From: Micromonospora chaiyaphumensis
Lineage (GTDB): Bacteria > Actinomycetota > Actinomycetes > Mycobacteriales > Micromonosporaceae
Assembly (NCBI RefSeq): GCF_900091435.1
Contig: NZ_FMCS01000018.1
Location: 1 to 64,000, forward strand
DNA: 64,000 nucleotides
Reading direction: 5' to 3'
The translations under genes were made by a program, and so were the position numbers. Below the pieces are notes generated by a model, which was not told the DNA's origin, did not search any database, and saw nothing but the letters and a program-made list of their open reading frames with translations. Below, in pieces: positions 52,892-62,261 of this stretch; positions within the stretch are counted from its first letter, which is position 1; every line of letters begins with the position of its first letter.

Positions 52892-55030
52892 GTGGCTGCC
52901 AACCGACCCGAGCTTCCCGCTCTCAACTGGTCCGACCTCGACCGCAGGGCCGTCGACACGGTCCGCGTGCTGGCCATGGACGCCGTGGAGAAATCCGGCA
53001 ACGGCCACCCGGGCACGGCCATGAGCCTCGCCCCGGCGGCGTACCTGCTCTTCAACCGGGTCATGCGGCACAACCCGGCCGACCCGAACTGGCCCGGCCG
53101 GGACCGCTTCGTGCTGTCCGCCGGGCACTCCAGCCTCACCCTCTACATCCAGCTCTTCCTCTCCGGCTACCCGCTGGCCCTCGACGACCTGAAGGCGCTG
53201 CGGCAGTGGGGCTCGCTCACCCCGGGCCACCCGGAGCACGGCCACACCCCGGGCGTGGAGACCACGACGGGCCCGCTCGGCCAGGGCATCGGCAACGCGG
53301 TCGGCATGGCCATGGCGGCCCGCCGCGAGCGCGGCCTGTTCGACCCCGAGCCGGACCGGGCCGACTCCCCGTTCCGCCACGACGTCTGGTGCATCGCCTC
53401 CGACGGCGACATCGAGGAGGGCATCAGCCACGAGGCCAGCGCGCTCGCCGGCCACCAGCAGCTCGGCAACCTCTGCCTGATCTACGACGACAACGAGATC
53501 TCGATCGAGGACGACACCCGGATCGCCAAGAGCGAGGACGTGGCGGCCCGCTACGAGGCGTACGGCTGGCACGTCCAGACGGTCGACTGGCGCCGCGGCG
53601 ACGCCGACCAGGGCGACTACCACGAGGACGTCGAGGCGCTCTACGAGGCGCTGCTGGCCGCCCGGGCGGAGACCGGCCGCCCCTCCTTCATCGCGCTGCG
53701 CACCATCATCGGCTGGCCCGCGCCCAACAAGCAGAACACCGGCAAGATCCACGGCTCGGCGCTCGGCGCCGACGAGGTGAAGGCCACCAAGCGGATCCTC
53801 GGCTTCGACCCGGAGCGCACCTTCGAGGTCGACGACGAGGTGCTCAAGCACGCCCGCCAGGTGCTGGAGCGGGGCGCCGAGGCGCAGGCGGCGTGGACCA
53901 CCACGTTCGACGCGTGGGCGAAGGCCAACCCGGAGCGCAAGGCGCTGTGGGAGCGGATGTCCACCCGTACGCTCCCGCAGGGCTGGACCGACGCGCTACC
54001 CACCTTCCCGGCCGACGCCAAGGGCATCGCCACCCGGGCCGCCTCCGGCAAGGTCCTGGAGGCCCTCGCCCCGGTGCTGCCCGAGCTGTGGGGCGGCTCC
54101 GCCGACCTGGCGGAGAGCAACAACACCACCATGAAGGGCGAGCCGTCCTTCGTCCCGTCGGAGCACGCGACCAAGGACTTCCCGGGCGACGAGTACGGCC
54201 GCACGCTGCACTTCGGCATCCGCGAGCACGCCATGGGCGCGATCCTCAACGGCATCGCCCTGCACGGCGGCACCCGCCCCTACGGCGGCACGTTCCTCGT
54301 GTTCAGCGACTACATGCGCCCGTCGGTGCGGCTCGCCGCGCTCATGAAGCTGCCGGTCACCTACGTCTGGACGCACGACTCGATCGGCCTCGGCGAGGAC
54401 GGCCCGACCCACCAGCCGGTGGAGCACCTGACCGCGCTGCGCGCCATCCCCGGCCTCGACGTGGTCCGCCCGGCCGACGCCAACGAGACCGTGTGGGCGT
54501 GGCGGCAGGCCCTGGAGCACACCGACCGTCCGACCGCGCTGGCGCTCAGCCGGCAGGCGCTGCCGACCGTCGACCGCACCGACCTGGCCGGCGCCGAGGG
54601 CGTCGCGAAGGGCGGCTACGTGCTGGCCGAGGCGTCCGGCGGCAGGCCGCAGGTGATCATCATCGGCACCGGCTCCGAGGTGCAGCTCTGCCTCACCGCC
54701 CGGGAGCGGCTGGAGGCCGACGGCACCCCCACCCGGGTCGTCTCGATGCCCTGCCAGGAGTGGTTCTTCGAGCAGGACGAGGCCTACCGGGAGTCGGTGC
54801 TGCCGCGCGGGGTAAAGGCACGGGTGAGCGTGGAAGCGGGCATCGCCATGTCCTGGCGGGCGATCGTCGGGGACAGCGGCGAGTGCGTGAGCCTCGAGCA
54901 CTACGGGGCGAGCGCGCCGCACACCGTGCTCTTCGAGCAGTTCGGGTTCACCCCCGACCGGATCGTGGCCGCCGCGCACGCGGCGCTGACCCGGGTGGGC
55001 GACATCACCGGTTTCACGACCGGCAACTGA
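52892..55030 (+). CDS. tkt: Transketolase
   Basis: The 712-residue thiamine diphosphate enzyme has the pyrophosphate-binding GDGDIEEG-type motif in IASDGDIEEGISHEAS, the NGHPGTAMS N-terminal block, and HDSIGLGEDGPTHQP in the pyrimidine domain. It moves two-carbon units in the nonoxidative pentose phosphate pathway. GTG 52892 (VAANRPELPAL) has GAGGAG about 10 bp upstream. It is the first gene of a six-gene plus-strand operon; tal follows after 16 bp. Confidence 0.96.
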   Translation: MAANRPELPALNWSDLDRRAVDTVRVLAMDAVEKSGNGHPGTAMSLAPAAYLLFNRVMRHNPADPNWPGRDRFVLSAGHSSLTLYIQLFLSGYPLALDDLKALRQWGSLTPGHPEHGHTPGVETTTGPLGQGIGNAVGMAMAARRERGLFDPEPDRADSPFRHDVWCIASDGDIEEGISHEASALAGHQQLGNLCLIYDDNEISIEDDTRIAKSEDVAARYEAYGWHVQTVDWRRGDADQGDYHEDVEALYEALLAARAETGRPSFIALRTIIGWPAPNKQNTGKIHGSALGADEVKATKRILGFDPERTFEVDDEVLKHARQVLERGAEAQAAWTTTFDAWAKANPERKALWERMSTRTLPQGWTDALPTFPADAKGIATRAASGKVLEALAPVLPELWGGSADLAESNNTTMKGEPSFVPSEHATKDFPGDEYGRTLHFGIREHAMGAILNGIALHGGTRPYGGTFLVFSDYMRPSVRLAALMKLPVTYVWTHDSIGLGEDGPTHQPVEHLTALRAIPGLDVVRPADANETVWAWRQALEHTDRPTALALSRQALPTVDRTDLAGAEGVAKGGYVLAEASGGRPQVIIIGTGSEVQLCLTARERLEADGTPTRVVSMPCQEWFFEQDEAYRESVLPRGVKARVSVEAGIAMSWRAIVGDSGECVSLEHYGASAPHTVLFEQFGFTPDRIVAAAHAALTRVGDITGFTTGN

Positions 55031-55046
55031 GGGGAGCGTGGACAGC

Positions 55047-56225
55047 ATGACGGACAGGCTGAGCGAGCTCCAGGCCGCCGGTGTGGCGATCTGGCTCGAC
55101 GATCTTTCCCGGGTGCGACTGAGCTCCGGCGGGCTGGACAAGCTCCGCCGCGAGTCGCACGTGGCCGGGGTGACCACCAACCCGACGATCTTCGCCAAGG
55201 CGCTCAGTGACGCCGACGAGTACAACTGGCAGTTGCGCGACCTCGCCACCCGCGGCATCGAGGTCGAGGAGGCGGTCCGCATGCTCACCACGTACGACGT
55301 GCGGTGGGCCTGCGACGTGATGCGCCCCTCCTACGACAAGAGCGCCGGGGTGGACGGCCGGGTGTCGATCGAGGTCGACCCGCGGCTGGCCCACGAGTCC
55401 GACCGGACCGTCGCCGAGGCCAAGGCGCTCTGGTGGCTGGTCGACCGGCCGAACCTCTTCATCAAGATCCCGGCCACCGAGGCGGGCCTGCCGGCGATCA
55501 CCGCGACCCTGGCCGAGGGGATCAGCGTGAACGTCACGCTGATCTTCGGCCTCGACCGGTACTCGCAGGTCATGGAGGCGTTCCTGGCCGGTCTGGAGCA
55601 GGCGAAGGCCAACGGCCACGACCTGTCGAAGATCGGGTCCGTCGCCTCGTTCTTCGTCTCCCGGGTCGACACCGAGGTGGACAAGCGGCTGGAGAAGATC
55701 GGCTCCGACGAGGCCAAGGCGCTGCGCGGCAAGGCCGCCATCGCCAACGCCCAGCTGGCGTACGAGCGCTACGGCGAGGTCTTCGGCTCCGACCGGTGGA
55801 AGAAGCTGGCCGACGCCGGCGCCCACCCGCAGCGCCCGCTGTGGGCCTCCACCTCGACCAAGAACCCCGACTACCGGGACGTCATCTACGTCGAGGAGCT
55901 GATCGCCCCCGGCACGGTCAACACCATGCCGGAAGCTGTCATCCACGCGTACGCCGACCACGGCGAGACCCGCAGCGACACCATCACCGGCGCGTACGAC
56001 GCGGCCCGCAAGGTCTTCACCGACCTCGAGGCGGTCGGCGTGGACATGGCCGACGTGATCGCCACCCTGGAGCGGGAGGGCGTGGAGAAGTTCGAGACGA
56101 GCTGGCTGGAACTGCTCGACGGGGTCAAGAAGTCCCTCGCCGAGGCGGCCAAGGGCATCGGCCAGCCGGGCCGGGCCGCCAAGGGCAACGCGCGCGCCGC
56201 CGAGAAGGCCGGGGGCGACGAGTGA
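55047..56225 (+). CDS. tal: Transaldolase
   Basis: The 392-residue enzyme has the Schiff-base Lys in PNLFIKIPATEAGLPAI and the N-terminal VTTNPTIFAKAL. It transfers the dihydroxyacetone unit in the pentose phosphate pathway. ATG 55047 is preferred to GTG 55038 because GAGGGGAG is correctly spaced for the ATG and too close for the GTG. The protein belongs to the long actinobacterial (TalB-like type 2) form, with an Ala/Lys-rich tail. pgi follows 69 bp later. Confidence 0.95.
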   Translation: MTDRLSELQAAGVAIWLDDLSRVRLSSGGLDKLRRESHVAGVTTNPTIFAKALSDADEYNWQLRDLATRGIEVEEAVRMLTTYDVRWACDVMRPSYDKSAGVDGRVSIEVDPRLAHESDRTVAEAKALWWLVDRPNLFIKIPATEAGLPAITATLAEGISVNVTLIFGLDRYSQVMEAFLAGLEQAKANGHDLSKIGSVASFFVSRVDTEVDKRLEKIGSDEAKALRGKAAIANAQLAYERYGEVFGSDRWKKLADAGAHPQRPLWASTSTKNPDYRDVIYVEELIAPGTVNTMPEAVIHAYADHGETRSDTITGAYDAARKVFTDLEAVGVDMADVIATLEREGVEKFETSWLELLDGVKKSLAEAAKGIGQPGRAAKGNARAAEKAGGDE

Positions 56226-56294
56226 CGGACGGCGCCGGACGCGTCCCGGGGCACCGCCTCGGGACGCGCCACGCCACGAGGACGGAGTGGTGAG

Positions 56295-57935
56295 GTGAGC
56301 GACCTGCTGGCCGGCCGGGCGGACATCGCCGCCGGGCTGGCCGTGCACGGCGCGGACGCGGTCGACGGGTCCGCGCCCGCGTCCGTGCGGGCCGCGCTGG
56401 TCGCCGCCGACCTCCCCGCCCGCCTCGCCGCCAAGGACCCGACCCTCTGGGGGCCGGCCGCCGAGACGACGGCCCGCACCCGGCTGGGCTGGCTGGACAC
56501 CCACGTGCGCGCCCGGGAGCTGCTCCCCCAGCTCGCCGAGCTTACCGAGGAACTGGCCGACCTGGACCACGTGGTGCTGGCCGGCATGGGTGGCTCCTCG
56601 CTCGCCCCGGAGGTGATCGCCCGGACGGTCGGCCGGCCGCTGACCGTGCTGGACGGCACCGATCCCGGCGAGGTCCGCGCGGCCCTGGCCGACCGGCTGG
56701 ACCGCACCGTGGTGGTGGTCGCCAGCAAGTCCGGCGCCACGGTGGAGACCGACAGCATCCGGCGGGCCTACTGGCAGGCGTTCCTGGACGCCGGGCGGAC
56801 CGAGGCGGAGGCCGCGCGGCACTTCGTGGTGGTCACCGACCCCGGCTCCCCGCTGGAGGCGGTCGCCGACGAGCTGGGCGTCGTGGTGATCCAGTCGGAC
56901 CCGGAGGTCGGCGGGCGGTACTCGGCGCTCACCGCGTTCGGGCTGGTCCCGGCGGCCCTGGCCGGTGCGCCGGTCGCCGACCTGCTGGACGACGCCGACG
57001 CCCTCGCCGGCGCGCTCGGCGGGGACCGGGACAATCCCGGCCTGGCGCTCGGCGCGGCGCTCGCCGCGGCGGCCACCAGCGGCCGGGCCACCGTCGCGCT
57101 GGTGTCCGACGGCACCGGGCTCGACGGGCTGGGCGACTGGGCCGAGCAACTGCTCGCCGAGTCCACCGGCAAGGCCGGCCGGGGCGTCCTGCCGGTGGTG
57201 GTGGAGTCCCCGGACGCCCCCGGCGCCACCGGGCCCGGCGTGCTGACCGTGAGCTACGGCGGCGCCCTCGGTCCGGGCGCCGCGCCCGGCCCCGCCGACG
57301 TGGCCGTCAACGGCCCGCTCGGCGCGCAGTTCCTCACCTGGGAGTACGCCACCGCGATCGCGGCCGCCGTGCTCGACGTCGACCCGTTCGACCAGCCGGA
57401 CGTCGCCGACAGCAAGGAGCACACGGCGCGGCTCCTCGCCGCCGGCCCGCCGGCCGGGTCGCCCTCGGTCACCGAGGGCACGATCGAGGTGTACGCCCCG
57501 GCCGGCGCGCCCACCGACCTGGCCGGTGCGCTGCGCTGGCTGCTCGCCGGGCTGGGCGACGACGGCTACCTGGCGGTGACCGCCTACCTCGACCGGTGGC
57601 GCGACGCGGCGGTGGCGGGACTGCGCCCGCTGCTGGCGCGGGCCACCGCGCGCCCCGTGACCTTCGGGTGGGGGCCGCGGTACCTGCACTCCACCGGGCA
57701 GTACCACAAGGGCGGCCCGCGGGCCGGCAGCTACCTCCAGGTGACCGGCGCGGTCACCGACGACCTGCCGGTGCCCGGCCGCCCGTACACCTTCGGAGAC
57801 CTTCAGGCGGCCCAGGCCGCCGGCGACCGGCGGGCCCTCGCCGATCGCGGGCGGCCGGTGCTGCGCCTGCACCTGACCGAGCGGGCGGCGGGCGTCGCCC
57901 AGCTACTGGATGCGGCCGGACGGACACTGACGTGA
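56295..57935 (+). CDS. pgi: Glucose-6-phosphate isomerase
   Basis: The 546-residue protein has the SIS-domain blocks VVLAGMGGSSLAPEVIA and SKSGATVETDSIRRAYW, and the C-terminal GWGPRYLHSTGQYHKGGP. It interconverts glucose-6-P and fructose-6-P. The sequence is the Ala/Asp-rich actinobacterial type, sometimes encoded beside tal as here. GTG 56295 is the start. It ends 38 bp before zwf. Confidence 0.92.
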   Translation: MSDLLAGRADIAAGLAVHGADAVDGSAPASVRAALVAADLPARLAAKDPTLWGPAAETTARTRLGWLDTHVRARELLPQLAELTEELADLDHVVLAGMGGSSLAPEVIARTVGRPLTVLDGTDPGEVRAALADRLDRTVVVVASKSGATVETDSIRRAYWQAFLDAGRTEAEAARHFVVVTDPGSPLEAVADELGVVVIQSDPEVGGRYSALTAFGLVPAALAGAPVADLLDDADALAGALGGDRDNPGLALGAALAAAATSGRATVALVSDGTGLDGLGDWAEQLLAESTGKAGRGVLPVVVESPDAPGATGPGVLTVSYGGALGPGAAPGPADVAVNGPLGAQFLTWEYATAIAAAVLDVDPFDQPDVADSKEHTARLLAAGPPAGSPSVTEGTIEVYAPAGAPTDLAGALRWLLAGLGDDGYLAVTAYLDRWRDAAVAGLRPLLARATARPVTFGWGPRYLHSTGQYHKGGPRAGSYLQVTGAVTDDLPVPGRPYTFGDLQAAQAAGDRRALADRGRPVLRLHLTERAAGVAQLLDAAGRTLT

Positions 57936-57973
57936 CGATGAATGACGTGACATCGGCGGAGCGAGGAGGCGGC

Positions 57974-59488
57974 ATGAACCCGCTGCGCGATCCTCAGGAC
58001 CGCCGGCTGCCACGAATCCCGGAGCCCTGCGCTCTGGTGATCTTCGGGGTGACCGGCGACCTGGCCAAGAAGAAGCTCCTGCCGGCGGTCTACGACCTGG
58101 CGAACCGGGGGCTGCTGCCGCCCGGTTTCGTGGTCCTGGGCTTCGCCCGGCGCGACTGGGGCGACGGCGACTTCGAGTCGCTGGCCCACGACGCGGCCAA
58201 GAAGCACGCCCGTACCCCCTGGCGGGAGGAGGTCTGGGCCCGGCTCGCCGGCAACATCAAGTTCGTCGGCGGCTCGTTCGACGACGACGCGGCCTTCGAC
58301 CACCTGGCCGACACCCTCGACGAGCTGCGCGACACCCACGGCATCCCGGGCAACGCCGCCTTCTACTTCTCCATCCCCCCGGCGGCCTTCCCCGTGGTGC
58401 TCAAGCAGCTCGCCCGCACCGGCATGGCGGACAACGCCAAGTCCGGCGGCTGGCGCCGGGTGGTCGTGGAGAAGCCGTTCGGCAACGACCTGCCCTCGGC
58501 GAAGTCGCTCAACGACCTGGTCGACGACGTCTTCACCCGGCAGGACGTCTTCCGCATCGACCACTACCTGGGCAAGGAGACGGTCCAGAACATCCTGGCC
58601 CTGCGCTTCGCCAACAACCTGTTCGAGCCGCTCTGGAACTCCAAGTACGTCGACTCGGTGCAGATCACCATGGCCGAGGACGTCGGCATCGGCACCCGGG
58701 CCGCCTTCTACGACTCGGTCGGCACCGCCCGCGACGTGCTCCAGAACCACCTGCTCCAGCTGCTCGCCCTGGTGGCCATGGAGGAGCCGACCAGCTTCGA
58801 CGCCGACGAGATCCGCACCGAGAAGCTCAAGGTGCTCAAGGCCATCACGGTGCCGAAGGACGTCACCGCGGACACCGTCCGCGGCCAGTACCTGCCCGGC
58901 TGGGTGGGCGGCGAACGCGCCGTCGGCTACCTCGACGAGGAGGGCGTCCCGGCCGAGTCCACCACCGAGACGTACGTGGCCGTGAAGCTGGGCATCCAGA
59001 ACCGGCGCTGGGCCGGGGTGCCGTTCTACATCCGGGCCGGCAAGCGGCTGCCCCGGCGGGTCACCGAGGTGGCCATCGTCTTCAAGACCGCGCCGCACCT
59101 GCCGTTCAACCCCGCCGACATGGAGTCGCTCGGCCCCAACCAGCTCGTCATCCGGGTCCAGCCCGACGAGGGCGTGGTGCTGAAGTTCGGCTCCAAGGTG
59201 CCCGGCACCACCATGGAGGTCCGCGACATCGCGATGGACTTCCAGTACGGCGAGGCGTTCACCGAGTCCAGCCCCGAGGCGTACGAGCGGCTGGTGCTGG
59301 ACGTGCTCATCGGCGACCGGACGCTGTTCCCGGACGCCGCCGAGGTGGAGCAGAGCTGGCAGGTGGTGGACCCGCTGGAGCACGCCTGGGCGGGCACGAA
59401 GCCGGAGCCGTACCGGGCCGGCGAGTGGGGGCCCCGGGCCGCCGACGAGATGCTGGCCCGCGAGGGCCGGTCCTGGCGGAGAGCGTGA
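57974..59488 (+). CDS. zwf: Glucose-6-phosphate 1-dehydrogenase
   Basis: The 504-residue enzyme has the NADP site FGVTGDLAKKKLL and the substrate-binding RIDHYLGKETVQN. It makes 6-phosphogluconolactone and NADPH, the entry to the oxidative pentose phosphate pathway. GAGGAGGCGGC places the ATG at MNPLRDPQDRR. It is followed by opcA, which assembles and activates it. Confidence 0.96.
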   Translation: MNPLRDPQDRRLPRIPEPCALVIFGVTGDLAKKKLLPAVYDLANRGLLPPGFVVLGFARRDWGDGDFESLAHDAAKKHARTPWREEVWARLAGNIKFVGGSFDDDAAFDHLADTLDELRDTHGIPGNAAFYFSIPPAAFPVVLKQLARTGMADNAKSGGWRRVVVEKPFGNDLPSAKSLNDLVDDVFTRQDVFRIDHYLGKETVQNILALRFANNLFEPLWNSKYVDSVQITMAEDVGIGTRAAFYDSVGTARDVLQNHLLQLLALVAMEEPTSFDADEIRTEKLKVLKAITVPKDVTADTVRGQYLPGWVGGERAVGYLDEEGVPAESTTETYVAVKLGIQNRRWAGVPFYIRAGKRLPRRVTEVAIVFKTAPHLPFNPADMESLGPNQLVIRVQPDEGVVLKFGSKVPGTTMEVRDIAMDFQYGEAFTESSPEAYERLVLDVLIGDRTLFPDAAEVEQSWQVVDPLEHAWAGTKPEPYRAGEWGPRAADEMLAREGRSWRRA

Positions 59489-59519
59489 GCGAGCACAGCG
59501 AGCGAACCAGGAGGTTCCG
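59489..59519 (+). repeat. zwf-opcA spacer with AGCGAG repeats and ribosome site
   Basis: The 31-bp spacer holds two GAGCGA/AGCGAG units (GAGCGAGCACAGCGAGCGAA), then AGGAGG, the ribosome site for the TTG start of opcA. Similar GAGCGAG-CAGCGAG strings are found between genes in many actinobacteria, so it is listed as a candidate short dispersed repeat, not as a regulatory site. Confidence 0.35.
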
Positions 59520-60536
59520 TTGATCGGCTTGTGGGACACCACCGGGAACGAGGTGGTCAAGGCGCTCGCCGCCGAGCGGCGCAGCGCGGGCGGGGTGGCC
59601 AGCGGCATGGCGCTCACGCTGATCGTGGTGGTGGACGAGAAGCGGGTCCGGGAGGCCGAGGCGGCGGCGACCATCGCGGCCGCCGCCCACCCGTGCCGGC
59701 TGCTCGTGGTGGTCCGCTCCGACGTCGAGCGGGACCGCAACCGGCTGGACGCCGAGATCGTCGTCGGCGGCCGGCTCGGCCCGTGCGAGGCGGTCGTGAC
59801 CCGGATGTACGGCCGGCTCGCCCTGCACGCCGAGTCGGTGGTGATGCCGCTGCTGGTGCCGGACGTGCCGGTGGTGACCTGGTGGCACGGCGAGCCGCCG
59901 GAGGAGATCGCCACCGACTTCCTGGGCGTGGTGGCCGACCGGCGGATCACCGACGCGGCGCAGGCCGCCGACCCGATCGCCGCGCTGCGGCAGCGGGCCG
60001 CCGACTACGCCCCGGGCGACACCGACCTGGCCTGGACCCGGATCACCCCGTGGCGCACCCTGGTCGCCGGAGCGTTCGACACCACCCAGGCCCGGGTCAC
60101 CGAGGCGACCGTGATGGCGCCGCGCACCGACCCGACGGCGGCGCTGATGCGCGGCTGGCTGGTCGCCCGGCTCGGCATCGACCCGGTCTGGGAGCACACC
60201 GACGAGTTCCCCCGGATGCGGGAGGTGCAGCTGCGCTGCGCCAACGGCGACCAGCTGACGCTGACCCGGGACGACAACGTGGCGGTCTTCCGGCGTACCG
60301 GCCAGGAGGACCGCACCCTGCCGCTGGTGCGGCGGCCGCTCGGCGACGAGCTGGCCGAGGAGCTGCGCCGGCTCGACGCCGACCAGGTCTACGCCGAGGC
60401 GCTCGGCGCGACCGCCGGGCTGACCGGGCTGGACCAGCGGCCCGCCCAGCGGGTGCACGTGTGGAAGGATCCGGCGACCGCCCAGCGGGCCGAGGCCGGG
60501 GTCACCGCGCACGCCGGCGCGACCGCCAACGAGTGA
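59520..60536 (+). CDS. opcA: OpcA, glucose-6-phosphate dehydrogenase assembly protein
   Basis: The 338-residue OpcA is the cyanobacterial/actinobacterial protein needed for full activity of Zwf. The start MIGLWDTTGNEVVKAL, the VVRSDVERDRNRLDAEIVVGGRLG region and VPVVTWWHGEPP are typical. The start codon is TTG with AGGAGG 6 bp upstream, so translation depends on the strong ribosome site. pgl follows after 78 bp. Confidence 0.93.
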   Translation: MIGLWDTTGNEVVKALAAERRSAGGVASGMALTLIVVVDEKRVREAEAAATIAAAAHPCRLLVVVRSDVERDRNRLDAEIVVGGRLGPCEAVVTRMYGRLALHAESVVMPLLVPDVPVVTWWHGEPPEEIATDFLGVVADRRITDAAQAADPIAALRQRAADYAPGDTDLAWTRITPWRTLVAGAFDTTQARVTEATVMAPRTDPTAALMRGWLVARLGIDPVWEHTDEFPRMREVQLRCANGDQLTLTRDDNVAVFRRTGQEDRTLPLVRRPLGDELAEELRRLDADQVYAEALGATAGLTGLDQRPAQRVHVWKDPATAQRAEAGVTAHAGATANE

Positions 60537-60614
60537 GCGGGCCACGCGGACCGCTCGGCGGCCGGACAGCACAGGTGACCGCCGCGGGGCGGTCGGAGGA
60601 CGAAGGCACGACGG

Positions 60615-61385
60615 ATGAGTGAGGCGAGTGTCGCCGTACACGCCGACCCCGACCTGCTGGCGCAGGCGGTGGCGGCCCGGTTGGTGGTGAAGCTGCTCGA
60701 CGCTCAGGCCGAGCGCGGCCAGGCGTCGGTGGTGCTGACCGGCGGGCGGATCGCCGCCGCGGTCTACCGGGCGGTGACGCAGCTGCCGGCCCGGGACGCC
60801 GTCGACTGGTCCCGGGTCGACGTCTGGTGGGGCGACGAGCGGTTCCTGCCGGCCGGCGACCCGGAGCGCAACGAGACCCAGGCCCGGGCGGCGCTGCTGG
60901 ACGTGGTCCCCCTCGACCCGGCCCGCATCCACCCGATGCCGGCGTCGGACGGGCCGGCCGGCAACGACCCGGAGGCGGCCGCCGCCGGGTACGCGCAGGA
61001 ACTGGCCCGGGCCGCCCGGCCGGGAACGGCCGCCCTCCCCCACTTCGACGTGCTGATGCTCGGCGTCGGCGAGGACGGGCACGTCGCCTCGGTCTTCCCG
61101 GAGCACCCGGTGCACCACGACAACCGGCCGGTCAGCGCGGTGCGCGGCAGCCCCAAGCCGCCGCCGGTGCGGACCACGCTCACCCTGCCGACGATCAACA
61201 CGGCCGAGGAGGTCTGGCTGGTGGCCGCCGGGGCGGACAAGGCCCGGGCGGTCGGGATGGCCCTGGCGGGGGCCGGGCCGGTGCAGCTGCCGGCCGCCGG
61301 GGTGCGCGGCGTGTCCCGCACCCTCTGGCTGCTCGACCGGGCCGCGGCGGCCGACGTGCCGCCCCGGCTGCGCAGCCTGCGCTGA
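60615..61385 (+). CDS. pgl: 6-phosphogluconolactonase
   Basis: The 256-residue protein has TGGRIAAAVYRAV, VWWGDERFLPAGDPERNE and MLGVGEDGHVASVFPEH, the signature motifs of DevB/Pgl. It hydrolyses 6-phosphogluconolactone. It completes the oxidative arm begun by zwf-opcA and is the last gene before a convergent terminator. Confidence 0.94.
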   Translation: MSEASVAVHADPDLLAQAVAARLVVKLLDAQAERGQASVVLTGGRIAAAVYRAVTQLPARDAVDWSRVDVWWGDERFLPAGDPERNETQARAALLDVVPLDPARIHPMPASDGPAGNDPEAAAAGYAQELARAARPGTAALPHFDVLMLGVGEDGHVASVFPEHPVHHDNRPVSAVRGSPKPPPVRTTLTLPTINTAEEVWLVAAGADKARAVGMALAGAGPVQLPAAGVRGVSRTLWLLDRAAAADVPPRLRSLR

Positions 61386-61394
61386 ACGAACGGC

Positions 61395-61424
61395 GGAGCC
61401 CCGGCCCGGACGGGTCGGGGCTCC
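61395..61424. terminator. Convergent terminator between pgl and rbpA
   Basis: GGAGCCCCGGCCC and GGGTCGGGGCTCC pair at 12 of 13 positions with a 4-base loop. It starts 9 bp after the pgl stop and ends 7 bp beyond the rbpA stop, so it can serve both. Confidence 0.75.
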
Positions 61425-61431
61425 CGCGCGT

Positions 61432-61776
61432 TCAGGCCCCGCCGCGCCGCCGGCGCAGCGTCTCCAGGGCCTCGGCGAGCAGCGCCTCCCCCTGCTCCGG
61501 CGTGCGCCGCTCCTGCACGTACGCCAGGTGGCTCTTGTAGGGCTCGACCCGGGCCCGGCCCGGCGGGTTGCCCGGGTCGGGGCCGGCCGGCTCCCCGCAC
61601 CGCGGGCAGTCCCAGGTCTCCGGGGCCTCCGCCTCGGCGGCGATGAGGAACTGGACGCGGTGGGCGTTCGCGCACCAGTAGGTGACCGGCCGGCGCGGCG
61701 CCGGCTCGATCCGCTGCTCGAAACGCTCGGGGGCGGACCCGATCCGGGTGCCGCGGATGACGTTGCCACTGGACAC
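61432..61776 (-). CDS. rbpA: RNA polymerase-binding protein RbpA
   Basis: The 114-residue RbpA is specific to actinobacteria and binds RNA polymerase and principal sigma factors to stabilise open complexes. The N-terminal MSSGNVIRGTRIG, the zinc-binding type core with Cys in YWCANAH and WDCPRCGE, and the sigma-interacting C-terminal helices (YKSHLAYVQERRTP) are all present. It is a single gene on the minus strand, divergent from nothing obvious, with the secG terminator just upstream of its start. Confidence 0.96.
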   Translation of the reverse strand: MSSGNVIRGTRIGSAPERFEQRIEPAPRRPVTYWCANAHRVQFLIAAEAEAPETWDCPRCGEPAGPDPGNPPGRARVEPYKSHLAYVQERRTPEQGEALLAEALETLRRRRGGA

Positions 61777-61843
61777 GGCTGCTCGCTCCTGTCGTCGGAG
61801 GGGACCGCCGCTTGCGGGGGTGGGCGGCGGGCGACGCGGGGAG

Positions 61844-61885
61844 AAAAAAATCTGCGCGCGGTCCGTGACGGACCGCGCGCAGATT
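61844..61885 (-). terminator. Strong intrinsic terminator of secG
   Basis: A perfect 18-bp inverted repeat (arm AATCTGCGCGCGGTCCGT) is followed, on the minus strand, by a run of seven T, giving the clearest rho-independent terminator of the window. It lies 20 bp after the secG stop and isolates secG from rbpA. Confidence 0.92.
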
Positions 61886-61905
61886 GTACGACTCGGAGCG
61901 CTCGC

Positions 61906-62166
61906 TCAGGCGCCGCTGCCCGTCTGGAGTCGGAGCCAGAGCCCGATCCCGACGATGCACGCGAACCAGACGATCCCGACCAGAACGGTGTAGCGGTCGA
62001 GGTTCTTCTCGGCCACCGAGGAACCGGCCAGGCTCGAGCTGACGCCGCCGCCGAACATGCTCGACAACCCGCCGCCCTTACCGCGGTGCAGGAGGATCAG
62101 CAGGGTGAGCAGGATGCTCGTGATGACCAGCAACACGATCATCGTGTAGGCGAACCAGATCGGCAT
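61906..62166 (-). CDS. secG: SecG translocase subunit
   Basis: The 86-residue protein has two membrane helices (YTMIVLLVITSILLTLLILL and VLVGIVWFACIVGIGLWL) around the cytoplasmic loop HRGKGGGLSSMFGGG, the SecG signature. It assists SecYE-driven protein export. ATG 62166 (MPIWFAYTM) is the family start. It follows tpiA by 95 bp, as in the common actinobacterial gap-pgk-tpiA-secG order. Confidence 0.95.
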   Translation of the reverse strand: MPIWFAYTMIVLLVITSILLTLLILLHRGKGGGLSSMFGGGVSSSLAGSSVAEKNLDRYTVLVGIVWFACIVGIGLWLRLQTGSGA

Positions 62167-62261
62167 GGCGGGGGTCAGTCCTCTCGTTGCGATCACTGCC
62201 CGGTCGTGTCGGGCACGGCGGCACCGACCGGCGGACGGGCAGCGTCAAGGATAGCGAGCGT

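Noticed and set aside
55014..57872. A 950-codon minus-strand open frame opposite tal and pgi
   Set aside because: It is an antisense shadow of two verified enzymes.
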